Shown piece by piece: positions 45,830 to 56,928 of a stretch of DNA of 64,000 nt. Location: contig JARKIP010000033.1 of assembly GCA_029990175.1 (NCBI GenBank), forward strand, positions 7,254,001 through 7,318,000, in the 5' to 3' direction. Position numbers and translations under genes: made by a program. This DNA comes from Petunia secreta. Taxonomy: Eukaryota; Streptophyta; Magnoliopsida; Solanales; Solanaceae. Under the pieces are notes generated by a model, which was given only the letters and a program-made list of their open reading frames with translations, searched no databases and was not told the DNA's origin. Numbering within the stretch: position 1 is the first letter of the stretch; the number at the start of each line of letters is the position of its first letter.

Positions 45830-47633
45830 CTGCATATGTCAGCCAGGATACCCAAGGTAGTGATATAATTAACGCATGCATTCGTCCCTTTGGCAACAAG
45901 AGGTAAATTCAACGACATTGGTATAGGACTAGCGTAAATCATTGATAGACTACTTGGGAAAAGGAATACTTTCTAATGACAAGAAGGCAACCAAGAGGTT
46001 AAGGCTGCAAGCCTCTCATTACTGCCTCATTAATGGGGAATTGATTAGGTAGATGTTCAGCGGGCTGCTGGCCAAGTATTTAGGCCCATCTCAGGTCGAT
46101 TATGCAATGAAGAGGTCTATTAAGGACACCGCAAAAACCATGCAGGGGGGAGATCATTTTCTCACAATCTAATCAAAGCAGGCTACTATTGGCCCCGAAT
46201 GGAAAGTGAAGTAGATATGTTTGTCAAACACTGCGATAGATACCAATGGTTTGTGCACGCGCTGCATCAGCTAGCCGGACAGCTACACTCAGTAATGGCC
46301 CCATGGCCCTTCATGAAGTGGGGATGTACATTGTATGATTGTTGCCCACAGCACTCGAAAGTGTCAAGTTCTTGCTCGTCCTTACCGATTATTTCACCAA
46401 ATAGGTAGAAGTTGCTGCTTATGCGAAGGTGAGAGTAGAGGAGGGGATCAAGTTTATACGGACGAACATTCTACATCGGTTTGGAGTTACCGCAGAAATT
46501 ACCTGTGCAACGGGCCTGAGTTAGTAAGGACGAAGGTCATAGAGTTCCTCAAGGAGTGGAAGATCAAGAGGATAACATCAACACCTTACCCTCCAGTGGC
46601 AAATGGGCAAGCATAGTCCTCAAAATAGACGATCATGGATTATTTAAAAAAGAGGCTAGATGAGTCAACAGAAAATAGCCAGAGGAGTTACAAGGAGTGC
46701 AACGGGCATACTGAACCACCTCAAAGGTAAGCACGGGGAAAACCCCGTTCTCTCTAGTGTATGGCTCAGAAAAAATGATGCCAGTCGAGTTAGGTGAGGC
46801 TAGTCTTCATCGAGCACACACGTAAAAGGAGTATAATTAGAAGGTCTTGACATTTAGCCTTGATCTGCTGGATGAACGCTGTGAAATTGCAGCCATACGT
46901 TTAGCTATACAAAAATCAATGGGTGGAGCAGTATTATAACATGAGAACTAACCTGCATTCCTTCAAAGCGGGACACCTCGTTCTCAAGAAGGTGTGTGGA
47001 TATAAATACGCCACGTATGATTACCGAGATATGAGTCCAGTTGGTGAAGACTAGACTTAGCCTGTAAGTCATTGGGCGTAAAGGATACACACTTGCTACT
47101 CGATCCACCGCCGCTCAGCATGCACGAGCCATGGGATGCAAGGTATCCATCCCGCCGCCTTAGAGTTTTACGGTATCCTAGTTGGGGTTAACTTATATCA
47201 CCGTATTGAGTAAACAAGCCCACGACCTATTAGTCTTTGTATTTTACTATAGTTAGGACTGGGTAAACATATAGCTATAAATATCCCTCCTCACATTATA
47301 TTGTACATTCAGCTATTCTCTCAGAATCCGACTATTCTCAAGGAATACAACTATTTATTTCTATTCTTTATTACTTTTTCTTTATATTTACCATATTGCT
47401 TGTGATCCATCTACAAATTTATCTGTTTAACCTTTAAGGCAAATTTTAGGCATAAACAGAAGGTATCCCAAAGAACGAAGGATGTCAATGCGAGAAAGTT
47501 AGTCTCGAGCTGGGAAGGCCCCTACAGGATCAGAAGGATCGCAGGCAAAGAAGCATATGCACTCCATGATATGAAAGGAACTTCCATTTTGAATAAATAG
47601 AACGTGACATGGCTCAAGAAGTATTATCTCTAG
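45830..47633 (+). pseudogene. Tat-lineage integrase, split by a solo LTR
   Basis: The zinc-binding part is near 46000-46250 (RLQASHYCLINGEL..., NLIKAGYYWPRMESEVDMFVKHCDRYQ). The core follows in shifted frames: VKFLLVLTDYFTK then VEVAAYAKV near 46380, HRFGVTAEITCATGPE (46480-46515), and NGQA with the Glu region near 46605. The C-terminal part, SFKAGHLVLKKV, ends at 46992 and resumes at 47464 with NARKLVSSWEGPYRIRRIAGKEAYAL and a stop at 47631. Many stops are present. The 466-bp solo LTR sits exactly between the two halves. Confidence 0.82.
46993..47458. mobile_element. Solo LTR (466 bp) in Tat integrase
   Basis: It starts TGTGTGGATATA, ends GGCATAAACA, and is flanked by a perfect 5-bp duplication, gaagg (46988-46992 and 47459-47463). 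The integrase frame is restored if the LTR and one gaagg are ignored. A TATA-like ctataaatatcc at about 47274 followed by 'acattcagctattctctcag' looks like a U3/R promoter in the plus orientation. The family is unknown to me, and no internal region is present. Confidence 0.9.
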
Positions 47634-49423
47634 CCCTCAGGGCAAGTGCATTCGATGCAACTTATGAATATACTCGGAGAGGCCTGTTATGCTCATCTAA
47701 CAATCTAGGACATCTCATCCCGTAGTTAATTATATTAAGTTCGTTTAAACTTGTTATTATTTTTGGGACCCTAAGTCCCCTAAAGCTACTACTTCTTTTT
47801 AATCAGTTTCACAAACAGTTAGACATCCAAAACTAGCCCTCGGGCCATATCGTATGTTGTAAGCGTCAATTCGTAAGCCTTAACGCTAAAATCTGCATTG
47901 AAATCAACAATTTAATTTTAGACAAAAGTGAAAAATGGACGCCTTTTTAACAGAGTGTCAAAAGACTTACGCACTCAAGTAGACAAGTGAAGACGTCCTC
48001 CACGGGCGCAAATGTGTCTTTAATAGACATAGTAAAAGACGTCTTCTGGGGGCGCAAGCACATCTTTATAAAACGAAATAACTGACGCCCTCCATGGGGA
48101 TGAAAAAGTTATTAATGGATAAATAAAAAGACGCTTAACAGGCACAAAGACGCTCACAACGAGCATACATTTATTTTAAAAATAGTTGAGCATACAACTT
48201 GAGAATAAACACAAAATCGCTAAAAGTAAAGTTCAAGCATAGATAAGTACGAAACATGCCGAACAAATTATTTTCTATTTCATTAAGATAAAGTCAAAGG
48301 GTGTAAATTACAAAGTGAATTCGGGCACGAGGATTATACAAAGGTGCTCTGAGGCCCAATACGGCAATCAGAATAGTGTGACCCAGGGCACTTAGTCCAA
48401 AGGTCAGGAGACTAGCTTTTACTCCTGTCAGTATATCCGGTAGTCAAATTGAGCTCAAGTTGTTCCTTCACTTGATACAATAAAACTCGCATGGCTTCAA
48501 TCTCTGAACCCACAGTTCCTATGCTTGTTGCACATGCACATGTCAACAACGACACAACATCTAAAAGACTAGTTTCTGCAATGCCGAGAGCAACTACAAG
48601 TCCCTTCATGAAGAAGGAACTTGAGTGGAATCGTCCTAAGAGCACGCAGATGAAGCTTAATGGTCAGAGCGAGGAAGAAATTCGTGCTCAAAACAAAGCA
48701 TGATCAGCGATCGAAGAAATATGATAATGTCTATTAGTATACGATGGACGAAATGTGGGATGATGGCCGAGCTGTAGACAAGGATATAGATTAAAGTCAT
48801 AATAATCTAGCGGATTTGAAGAAAAACAACGAGTACCAGCAAAAGGGGTAGAAAAGAGGGCTAAAGAAGAAGGTAAGAAACCTTATTCCATCAACATGAC
48901 CCTCGAGAAATCAGAGGAAGTGGAGATACAGAGGCTTTGTGGAGCAGTGACATCTAAATGGACCTGCTCCACATAGCAAGAAAATCACCACAAAAACCAT
49001 TGCGTTAGTTGGTAGATTCACCGTAATTGGTGCGCGTTTGTCAGCATAACTAGCCTTGAACGCTCCATAAGAGATCCAGCCATACCTTGAGACAAAAAGT
49101 TTTTCTACCTTCCCTCCACGATAGAAATAAAGGAAGGAAAAAAACCAAGCCTTCCCACCTTTTCAGTTCTTTCACACACTATCCAATCCCAAGAACAACT
49201 AAACTTCGAAAGGAAAAAGGAGCCATAATCAAAGATAGGGATATCATAGGCCCGGGAAACTATCAGAAGGAGGAGTTGAATAATCGATCTTTCACAAAAG
49301 GCTAAGACTATTTTCAAGAAAGAACATTTGGAAAGGGATGGAGAAAAGAAGGCGAATGTGAAATCCTTTATATAGGCAGGAAAGAAGACAAGGGCAAAGA
49401 TGTGAAACAATCAAAGTAATCAT
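47634..49423. other. Probable 3' noncoding region of the Tat element
   Basis: No protein family is visible. Between about 47945 and 48170 the motif 'gacg(t/c)c(t/c)tcc' followed by 'gggggcgcaa'-like sequence recurs about every 60 bp, an imperfect tandem repeat. A minus-strand open frame at 48645-48412 (77 codons, MLLGRFHSSS...) has mixed composition. Long 3' regions with odd ORFs occur in Tat elements such as Grande. The 3' LTR of the element was not found. Confidence 0.45.
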
Positions 49424-50985
49424 TGTTGCACCCCACTTAATGTGGTTTACGACTTAGGGTAACTCGTTCGGAGTTAGAGTTTTGGAGTCGCCACCTAATA
49501 AATTTCCTAGGCGTATTAGGTCACCTATTTATATATAATTAAATTTAAAGGAATAACTCCGGGTTGGTATACTAATCAGAGATTCGGGTAAGTGTTTAAG
49601 TTAACCTAGAAGGAAAGGGTTAGGATAAGTTCCACAAATGTGGTTCCCGGCCGATTTCTATAATTGGGTTTAACATATTGCTTAGAAAATGATAAAAGCT
49701 AAATAAAATAAAAAGAATTTGGGATGAAAAATAAATAAATAGGCAGTTTAATACATTTGCATAAGCAATCTGAAATAATAATTATGTTGCACAAATAGCC
49801 ATAATCTAAATAATAAAAGACCATAGGTTTTATTATCCTATTCGGATCAGAACCCAACTTTTACCGGAGAAGATAGTTTCAGAATCCACCATCATATATA
49901 GCTTGGGTAATTTCCATCATATCCGATGAGGCTTAATTTATCCTACCCTCTTTATGTATTTAACTAGAGCGAGTTCCTAATATTTTAAAACGTCCTAAAG
50001 GTTTTACTAACGTCCTAACTTAAGGTCCCAGAGGCCATTAGGACAACTAATTTAAAAGTAAAATATTTAGACACCCTAAAGGTGTTAAGTGCCCCATAAT
50101 TAGACCTCTAAGCGTCAAAAAAAATACGGTCATGCTTTTCACATAAGTTAAGAAAATAAGCAAGTACAAATTTTAAACTTCTAAGAAAAAGATTTGGGCC
50201 TCCAAATAAGCTTTAAAAATCAAGTTTCAATGTCTAGCACTTACTATTAATCACTTAAGATTTGCAGAAATAGGCTAGTTTTCAATTTAGCCACTTCTAA
50301 TAAAATAAAATGCACTGTTACGTTTCCAAACTACTAGATTTGCAAAAATAAGCCAACTTTCAGCACTGATTTCGAATTTAGCCACTTTTAAAGCAAAAAT
50401 GTGAACTGCTCTAATTTTCAGAAATAAATACTTTGCAAAGACAGTTTATTTTCATTTTTAAATTTCAGTTGTAGACCTGCTGTAACATCATTGCATAAAT
50501 AGGCCACCTTTAAACTTGCGGTTTTAGGAACGTGTAACATATAAAGAAAAGAGAAGGTTAGAGTAATGACCCATGTTAGCCGTTTTAAACTCTTGCTTTC
50601 AAAAAAACTTTCACTGTTGCACCTGTATTAACAAATATATACTGAGGGGAGTCCTAACGAATACATTATGAGGTCTATGGGATAAACATGTGTATGTTGA
50701 AAGAGAGGGAGGAATGTGCCCTGTGTGCACTACCAAATAAACCAATGGGTTCTTTTCAACATCAACCTTAGCAAGTATATGACTACTTAAACCTCCATAT
50801 AAAACCAGTGATGGTATAGCCTTTTAAGGCTATCCAAGGCTGCATGACAAGAGTTAGCGGGTGGCCAAAGGGCCAAGAAAACAAACAGATACGCATATAC
50901 CCTTACGGAATCAATTCATATGAAAGACATAAACTTTTGTCTAGATATCAGTTAACCAATCCTAGAATGTGTACCTTAAAGTTTA
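49424..50985 (-). mobile_element. Part of an Ogre-type LTR, minus strand
   Basis: Read on the minus strand the end is ...ggtggcgactcc (49493-49484) ... ggggtgcaaca at 49424. This is the same layout as the ends of the LTRs at 1206 and 39540, including 'aaccacattaagtgg' and 'ctaacc(c/t)tttcctt' blocks. The expected TGTTGA start is missing because the plus-strand Ogre element begins at 50986. No primer site lies beyond 49424, so it was probably a solo LTR. Confidence 0.65.
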
Positions 50986-53900
50986 TGTTGACACCCAAAT
51001 TTGTCCTGAAATTTAATATAAAAGTTGAATTGCTAATAATTAAAATTAATTTTGAAATTTTAAGAGGCAATTGATTAAATTTTAAAATAAAGGCTAAATG
51101 TGCAAAGCACAAACTCAATTTTGGACTACCATGCAATTTCTCGTCTAAAGCTTAATCCTAAATAGGTGGCCATATTCGTAGTCCTAAATGCAGACTATTT
51201 GTGCAAATCAAATATATATACATATAATACCCCATATACATACACTTAACCCCATACCCGATTCCCCTATTTCCAAAATCTGAAGCCCTAATCCCCAATT
51301 AACCCAGCGCGGTCACCCCTTTGTTTTCCTCCCAAAATCCCACTGTTGCTTTTTGCCATTTCAGGCCATACCATCCCCTTGTCCCCACCTTCCCTGTCAT
51401 CCCCGATTAGGTAATGGTCCCCCTAAGCCGCGACCCTTTGTTTCCCCCGAAACCAAGACCCCACAGCGTGTAATTCCAATCTCATGCGTCCAATTCCCCC
51501 TCCTACTACCATCAACGGCTCGGATCGAGAGAGAAAATCGTGTTTTGAATTCAAAATAGGGAATCAAGGAATATTCGAGTTTTGACTCGGATTTCTTTTC
51601 TTTTCTCATTTTTTTCTTTTCAAAACTTAGGTAAAAGAGGCGGAAATTGAACGTTGTAAAAGGTATGTAAAGGGATTTTTTAGTCTTTTCATTCTAGGTC
51701 GAAAAATCCTAGAGAAGTTTCCCTATAAATATATGCTTAAGTTGAGTTTTAAAGGGTTGGAGGTTTTTCTATCATAAAAAAAACGACAGCATTACTATAA
51801 GAAATATTTTCTATCAGTTTTTCAAAAGAAATATTACAAATATAGTTTCAGTATTTCGTTGGGAGTATACTACTGTTTTCCTAGTCTTCATCGTCGTCGA
51901 AGTTTCGAGTCGATCGCTTCATTTCGTCGCATCATTTCTTTGCTTTCAAAAAGGTAAAACCGAAGCCTTGTTATTATGTTCTTGATGCACTACTGTTTTT
52001 CTTAGTTTTCTTTGGGTTATTACGTTTAAAATATGATAAATAACTATATTAAAACTTTGATAAATTTCTGACCTTACCTCATTCAAAATGTGAACCTGCA
52101 GTTAGTTTAAGGGCTAAAGTGATTGTCGAGCTTAACAAAGAATGCTTCTTTTGGGTTAAAATCAGTAGCTTTAGGCATGTCTAAAACTGGCTTACTTGAA
52201 TCTGAATCCTTTATGAAATAGTAAAACTGGTGTTATAAAGACGTGTGTGCAGCCGTTTACATATGTATGCAATGCTGGTTTTGTCTTAGGGTTTGTTTAG
52301 GCTGTTTTCAAGTTGTTGTAAGGTCTGTTTTAGTGTGTTTGTCTCAGGTTCATGGCTTGAGAGCAGAGGTGTTTCATATGCATTTGAAGTCTGCCAGGAG
52401 AGTATTAGATTAGTCAGGTGTTTTTCGAAGATAGGAGAAGCTGGTAGGGGCTTGGGTCTTGGTTGTTAGAGGAGTTCAGGAGCTTTGAAGTTTGGCCAGG
52501 GGTATGAGAGGGTCAGGTGTTGTTCTGGTTAGATCCAGAGGTTCAGGAGTCATAGTAGGGGTCAGGGAAGGGTTAGTTCTTGCTTGGAGATGTCTGAGAG
52601 AGTGAAAGAGGTCTTCAGAGGGTGTTGCTTGTTCTTCTGGTTTGCTGCAGTTTGCTGGGTGTATGCAGGGTTGTCTTTTGTAGGTTGTTTAGGGTCAGTT
52701 CCAGGGGTTGTAGTTGTTTCCTGGAGGTTTGTGAGTGTATGTCAGTGGATGTGGAGAAGTTGCAGGTAGTGGAGGTGTTAATGCTAGATGCTGCAGGTTA
52801 TTGAAGGGGTGGCAGTAGTCGAGTCTAGGTTTTCTGTTTAGTGGATACACTAGATTTAGTAGATATAAGAGTGATTTCATATTGGTGTCTTCCTAGATTC
52901 TTCAAGGCATGTTTCTTGATAAAGGAAGTTGGAAGCATTGTTTCGTTATGATAGAGAAAAGAAAACAGCTTAGTTTCCTTCTTTAAAATTTGTCAAGTCA
53001 TTTGGTTAAATTTTTCATGCTGTATAGTTCTGCTAAATAAATTCATGGTATCTTGAAATGGATAGTTTTAAAGTAAAAAATCGAAATTTGGACATCTGAT
53101 CAGCTTTTCATCTTCAGTTCCGTTTGTTTGGATTAATATAATGTCTGATTTTTGTGCACTCTCTTTATTGTATGTTAATGAATTCTTGATGAATCAATTA
53201 GAGTCTGAAATTGGAGGTTTGGGGTATTGTTTGGTCAGGGATGTTGCAGCAGTTCAAGTTGGCTTGGAGATGTCCATTTTTAGGTTGTGGGCATCCTGAA
53301 AGTTTGCTTATTAGCTGTAGATGTTGTTCTGGTAATTTAAATATAGCAGGGGCTTGTAGTTTATTGAATGAGTCAGGTTTGCAAGCAGTCTTAGTTTTTT
53401 CAGGCAAGTTTGGTTTAGTTTGAAGCATTCCAGGTTATATTTTGGAAGTTGAAGAGGGTGTTAGGCTGTGAGTTTGGAGTCTCCATCAGTTGATGATAGA
53501 AGCTAGAGTGTAGCAGGTGGCTTTGAGAGGTGTAGTTGGGTGCTGAGGTTGCAAGGGGGTGTTAAATATTTTAAAGAGAGTTGGTTCAGGTTCTTGGTTT
53601 GTTTCAGGCTTGTTCTGTTTGTTTAAGAGCTGTTCAGGTCCTAAGGGGTGTGAGAAGGTGTTGTAGTAGGTGTGAAGGTTGGATGTGAGATCATTTTTTT
53701 TCAGTTTTCCCATTCTGGTCTGGGCTAGGTTTAGTTATTCTTTGATGTTCCTGGTTTAGCATTGCAGGATCATGAATACTCTTTAAATAATTTGCTGAAT
53801 TCTGTCATTAAGTCTCTTGTCCGGCAGTAGTTTCTAAAACTAACTTTTCGCTAAAATATGAATAATGATTTGTTGCCTTAATGGTAGTTCATAGAATGAT

Positions 53901-55185
53901 GATAAATCATGAGTTTTATTTGTTTCCTGGCTAATCTTCATTTGCGCGTACTAATCCTTTTCTCCCTTTGTATTTTTGACATGAAAAAGACTCCTTGGGA
54001 CGAGTTTGAGTTGCTAAACTCACAAATTGGGATGCATGCATTCGGAAGTTATTTGATCCGGTCCGTATTCTCGGGACTTAATATCCCCGAGAATGTAAAA
54101 GAAAAGAAAAATGAAAACCTTGTGAAATACAGGGCTTGTATTGAGCTTGCTATCCGGGTTCTACCTTCTAAACTCCCCCACTCCCATCCCTTTTAGAAAA
54201 GCATGATTATAGGAAGCCCTGAAAATCGGACTAGGACTTTGCATGCTAGAAGCTTGGTAGGATAGCCGCTCTAGGGAAGATATTATCTTATCGCATGTTT
54301 AGAATTGTTTAAATAATCGTTCATCCCGTTTCTTTGGGACGTACCAATTAGTTTAAGGCAATAGAAACCTCTCGTCAATTATTGAGTGCAAAAGAATCAA
54401 AATTTATTTAAAAGTTATACAATCTTCATTTATTATTTACATTTAAATTAATTATTTATCTATCTATCATTTATTAAGTGGTATTTATTATTAATTTATT
54501 TAATTAATCAATTTATTTATTGAATTTAACTAATCATTTATGGTTTAATCAATTATAATTATTTAGTCAATCAATTACTCAATTATTATCCATTATTCCT
54601 ATCCTAATTGAATTCATATAAATATTCATTTATAAAGTTATTATCTATTTATTGTTCATCTATCCAATCAATTAATTGGTCTACTATTATTATTTATCTA
54701 ATTATTTATTTATTTTATTTTATTTATTTGATTTTATTTAGCCTTTATTTATTTAACTAATTAACCATTATTTGATTATCCATTTAATTAATCTTAAATC
54801 GGGTTATCTACTTATCCAAGTATCGGCATAACTAAAATCTTATCTTATTTCTATTATTCCTATTATCCTTATTTAAAATTAACTTTATGTACTTATTATC
54901 CTTGACAAATTCGTGAAAACCGCCGGATTAACTGCATTTAGCGGATTTTCGAAAATGCTCCCGCAAGGGACCTTCTTTCGAATTTAATAGAATCACTTAC
55001 TCAGAATCTCTGATTTTAATAAATTTTTTTTTAAGTAAAGGGAATAATTGCACTCTTTAATTAACGTTAGGTTCCTAATAATCCTTAAATTAGGTGGCGA
55101 CTCCAAAGAAAATCCTTTGGAGTCCCAATTTGTTGAAATCAAATCCAGATGCATACTTGTGTGCATTTTTTGGGAGGGTTCAACA
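50986..55185 (+). mobile_element. 5' LTR of the Ogre element (4.2 kb)
   Basis: It starts TGTTGACACCC and ends GGTTCAACA, so the hexamers TGTTGA and TCAACA are inverted at the two ends. The centre (52100-53760) is GT-rich on this strand. AT-rich 'atttattt' repeats fill 54400-54900, and a tggcgactcc decamer lies at 55095-55104, 94 bp before the real primer site. The open frames inside (for example 53909-54196, 95 codons) are not recognised. Confidence 0.88.
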
Positions 55186-55188
55186 GCG

Positions 55189-55206
55189 TGGCGACTCCGC
55201 TGGGGA
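55189..55206 (+). promoter_or_regulatory. Primer-binding site of the Ogre element
   Basis: tggcgactccgctgggga, three bases after the LTR end. It begins with tgg, as expected for pairing to the CCA end of a tRNA. From memory, this is the tRNA-Arg type site of Ogre elements. The copy at 1188-1204 on the minus strand is nearly the same. Confidence 0.85.
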
Positions 55207-55791
55207 TAAGCAAATGGTTCTAACCAAAAGTTTTCACGAATGTGCGTTATTTATGTATGTGTTGATTGTATGTATGCGTAGCTTAACCCTTTGTTTGTTT
55301 GCACGCGTAGAATTAATTGTTGTAAATGAATGTATTGAAGCATGTTTTTATTTGTGCATAGTCCTCATTCCGTTCATATTTTATCCCTCATGGAGCCTGT
55401 CAGTTCTCTTTCACCTCCTCGATTTCATCATGGGGCACCCGCTTGACGGGTAGTTACACAGGAAGGGCATTGCCCTTACCTCACTCTTTGAAACTTCTTT
55501 CGTGTCACCAAAAGTTAGTTCGGGATATTGAGATTGCCTGGTTTTGTCATGACCAGTTCTACTGCGTTGTGAGGCCAGGTCTATCCCGCATAGGTGGAGT
55601 CAGCCTCAACCGTTAGCCCACTCTTAGAAGGAGATTTTAGGACATGTATGCATATACACTTTAGTTTGGACCCGGTCCTTGGTACCGTTTTCAGGAATTA
55701 AGAAACCGCCCTTTTGTTGACGGGTTATTAAAGACCCAACAACGTTGCATCTTATGTGATCGTGTGGATATTATAATGACCTCCAAGCCCT
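55207..55791 (+). other. Leader between primer site and ORF1
   Basis: Noncoding. It is not similar by eye to the leader at 1-1187. A pyrimidine-rich stretch ending 'gtttttttgtag' just before 55840 could be a splice acceptor placed directly ahead of an ATG (55842). That ATG lies one base out of frame with the body of ORF1. Confidence 0.5.
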
Positions 55792-56928
55792 TTGCCATGT
55801 CAAATCTGGGATCTCATGTCGTTTCTTTTGTTTTTTTGTAGATATGAATGCAGACCACCTTTTTCCGAGTTTCTGGAAACTCAGATGATCCACACTTGTC
55901 CAAAAATTCTCAAATACTGGTGGGATAACATCAGCAGAGAACATGGTTCTTTGATCATAAAAAAAATAGGGAATCCCATTTCATTAATGGATATCCAAGG
56001 AGACAAAGGTCTTATTGAGGCCTTAATAGGATTATGGGATCCTGAGCAGGGTGTCTTCCGTTTTCCAGATTTTGAGTTAAGCCCTACTTTAGAGGAAATT
56101 TCTGGTTTTACCAATTTGACCCTGGATGACCGTGAGTTGATTGTGCCTATGGAGAAGTGTGAGAAGAAGTTCTGCAAAATGTTTGAGCTAAACTACACTA
56201 CATCACTGATAACTAAAACCCAGTGCACAGTATCTTTGAAATATTTGTTTGACCGTTTCGGGAGAAAGGGATTTTATTGTGCCAATCCAAGGGAGTTCAA
56301 ATGCACTGAATACAAATGGGAGAAGCTCAGGCCTAAAGCTTTTGTACTAGCCTTGCTTGGCACTTTAATGTTTCCTTGTGGCTATGACGCAGTTGACATG
56401 CGACTTAGCACCGTGGTCCGATCTGTATTTGAGGGCGTAAATGGGAGGCAAACTACTTTAGTTCCCATAATTTTGGCTGACATAATGGGCGCTTTGACTG
56501 AGTGTTCTAAAGGAGGGAATTGTCGTTTTTCTGGTTTTAATCTCCTTTTGCAAATATGGGCTGTTGAGCACCTTCATACCCGGGAGCTATTCGCTGATCT
56601 GAGCTATGGTAATCGAAACAGGATTGCTACATATCAGGAAAGAATGGCAGACTTTATTCGTCTTCAGACTGCCAAGGATTGGTACGACCATCTAAGCAAC
56701 TTGGGCGGATCAGATATCCATTGGAACTATTCTTGGATGGGTAATGCCGAGGTTCGGTTGAGGGGTCCCAACCGTTATTATATTGAGTTGATCGGATTTA
56801 GGGGAATCCAGCCTTATGCTCCTATCCGTGTGATGCGGCAATTCGGACTTCCCCAGTCTATTCCCCTCATTGCTAGTATGCAGGATTCTGAGTTCAAATA
56901 TACATCACCCAAGTATATCGTCCCTTAA
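55792..56928 (+). CDS. Ogre ORF1 protein (DUF7745-like), unknown function
   Basis: One open frame with a stop at 56926. Protein-like sequence starts near 55860 (PPFSEFLETQMIHTCPKILKYWW) and runs to the end (SEFKYTSPKYIVP). It includes EHGSLIIKKIGNPISLM, GLIEALIGLWDPEQGVFRFPDFELSPTLEEISGF and CSKGGNCRFSGFNLLLQIW. I associate this wording with a plant domain (DUF7745, loosely like the plant mobile domain) found in Ogre ORF1 and in domesticated or duplicated copies; this is from memory. The function is unknown. The likely true start is ATG 55842 with a one-base shift near 55860, or 55886 if in frame. The length of about 350 residues is less than the full ORF1 of better-known Ogres, so the C-terminus may be truncated at 56928. 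Confidence 0.7.
   Translation: MPCQIWDLMSFLLFFCRYECRPPFSEFLETQMIHTCPKILKYWWDNISREHGSLIIKKIGNPISLMDIQGDKGLIEALIGLWDPEQGVFRFPDFELSPTLEEISGFTNLTLDDRELIVPMEKCEKKFCKMFELNYTTSLITKTQCTVSLKYLFDRFGRKGFYCANPREFKCTEYKWEKLRPKAFVLALLGTLMFPCGYDAVDMRLSTVVRSVFEGVNGRQTTLVPIILADIMGALTECSKGGNCRFSGFNLLLQIWAVEHLHTRELFADLSYGNRNRIATYQERMADFIRLQTAKDWYDHLSNLGGSDIHWNYSWMGNAEVRLRGPNRYYIELIGFRGIQPYAPIRVMRQFGLPQSIPLIASMQDSEFKYTSPKYIVP

Noticed and set aside
52584..52804. Cys/Val-rich short open frames in the Ogre LTR
   Set aside because: GT-rich DNA gives this composition in any frame, and two frames overlap with equal quality.
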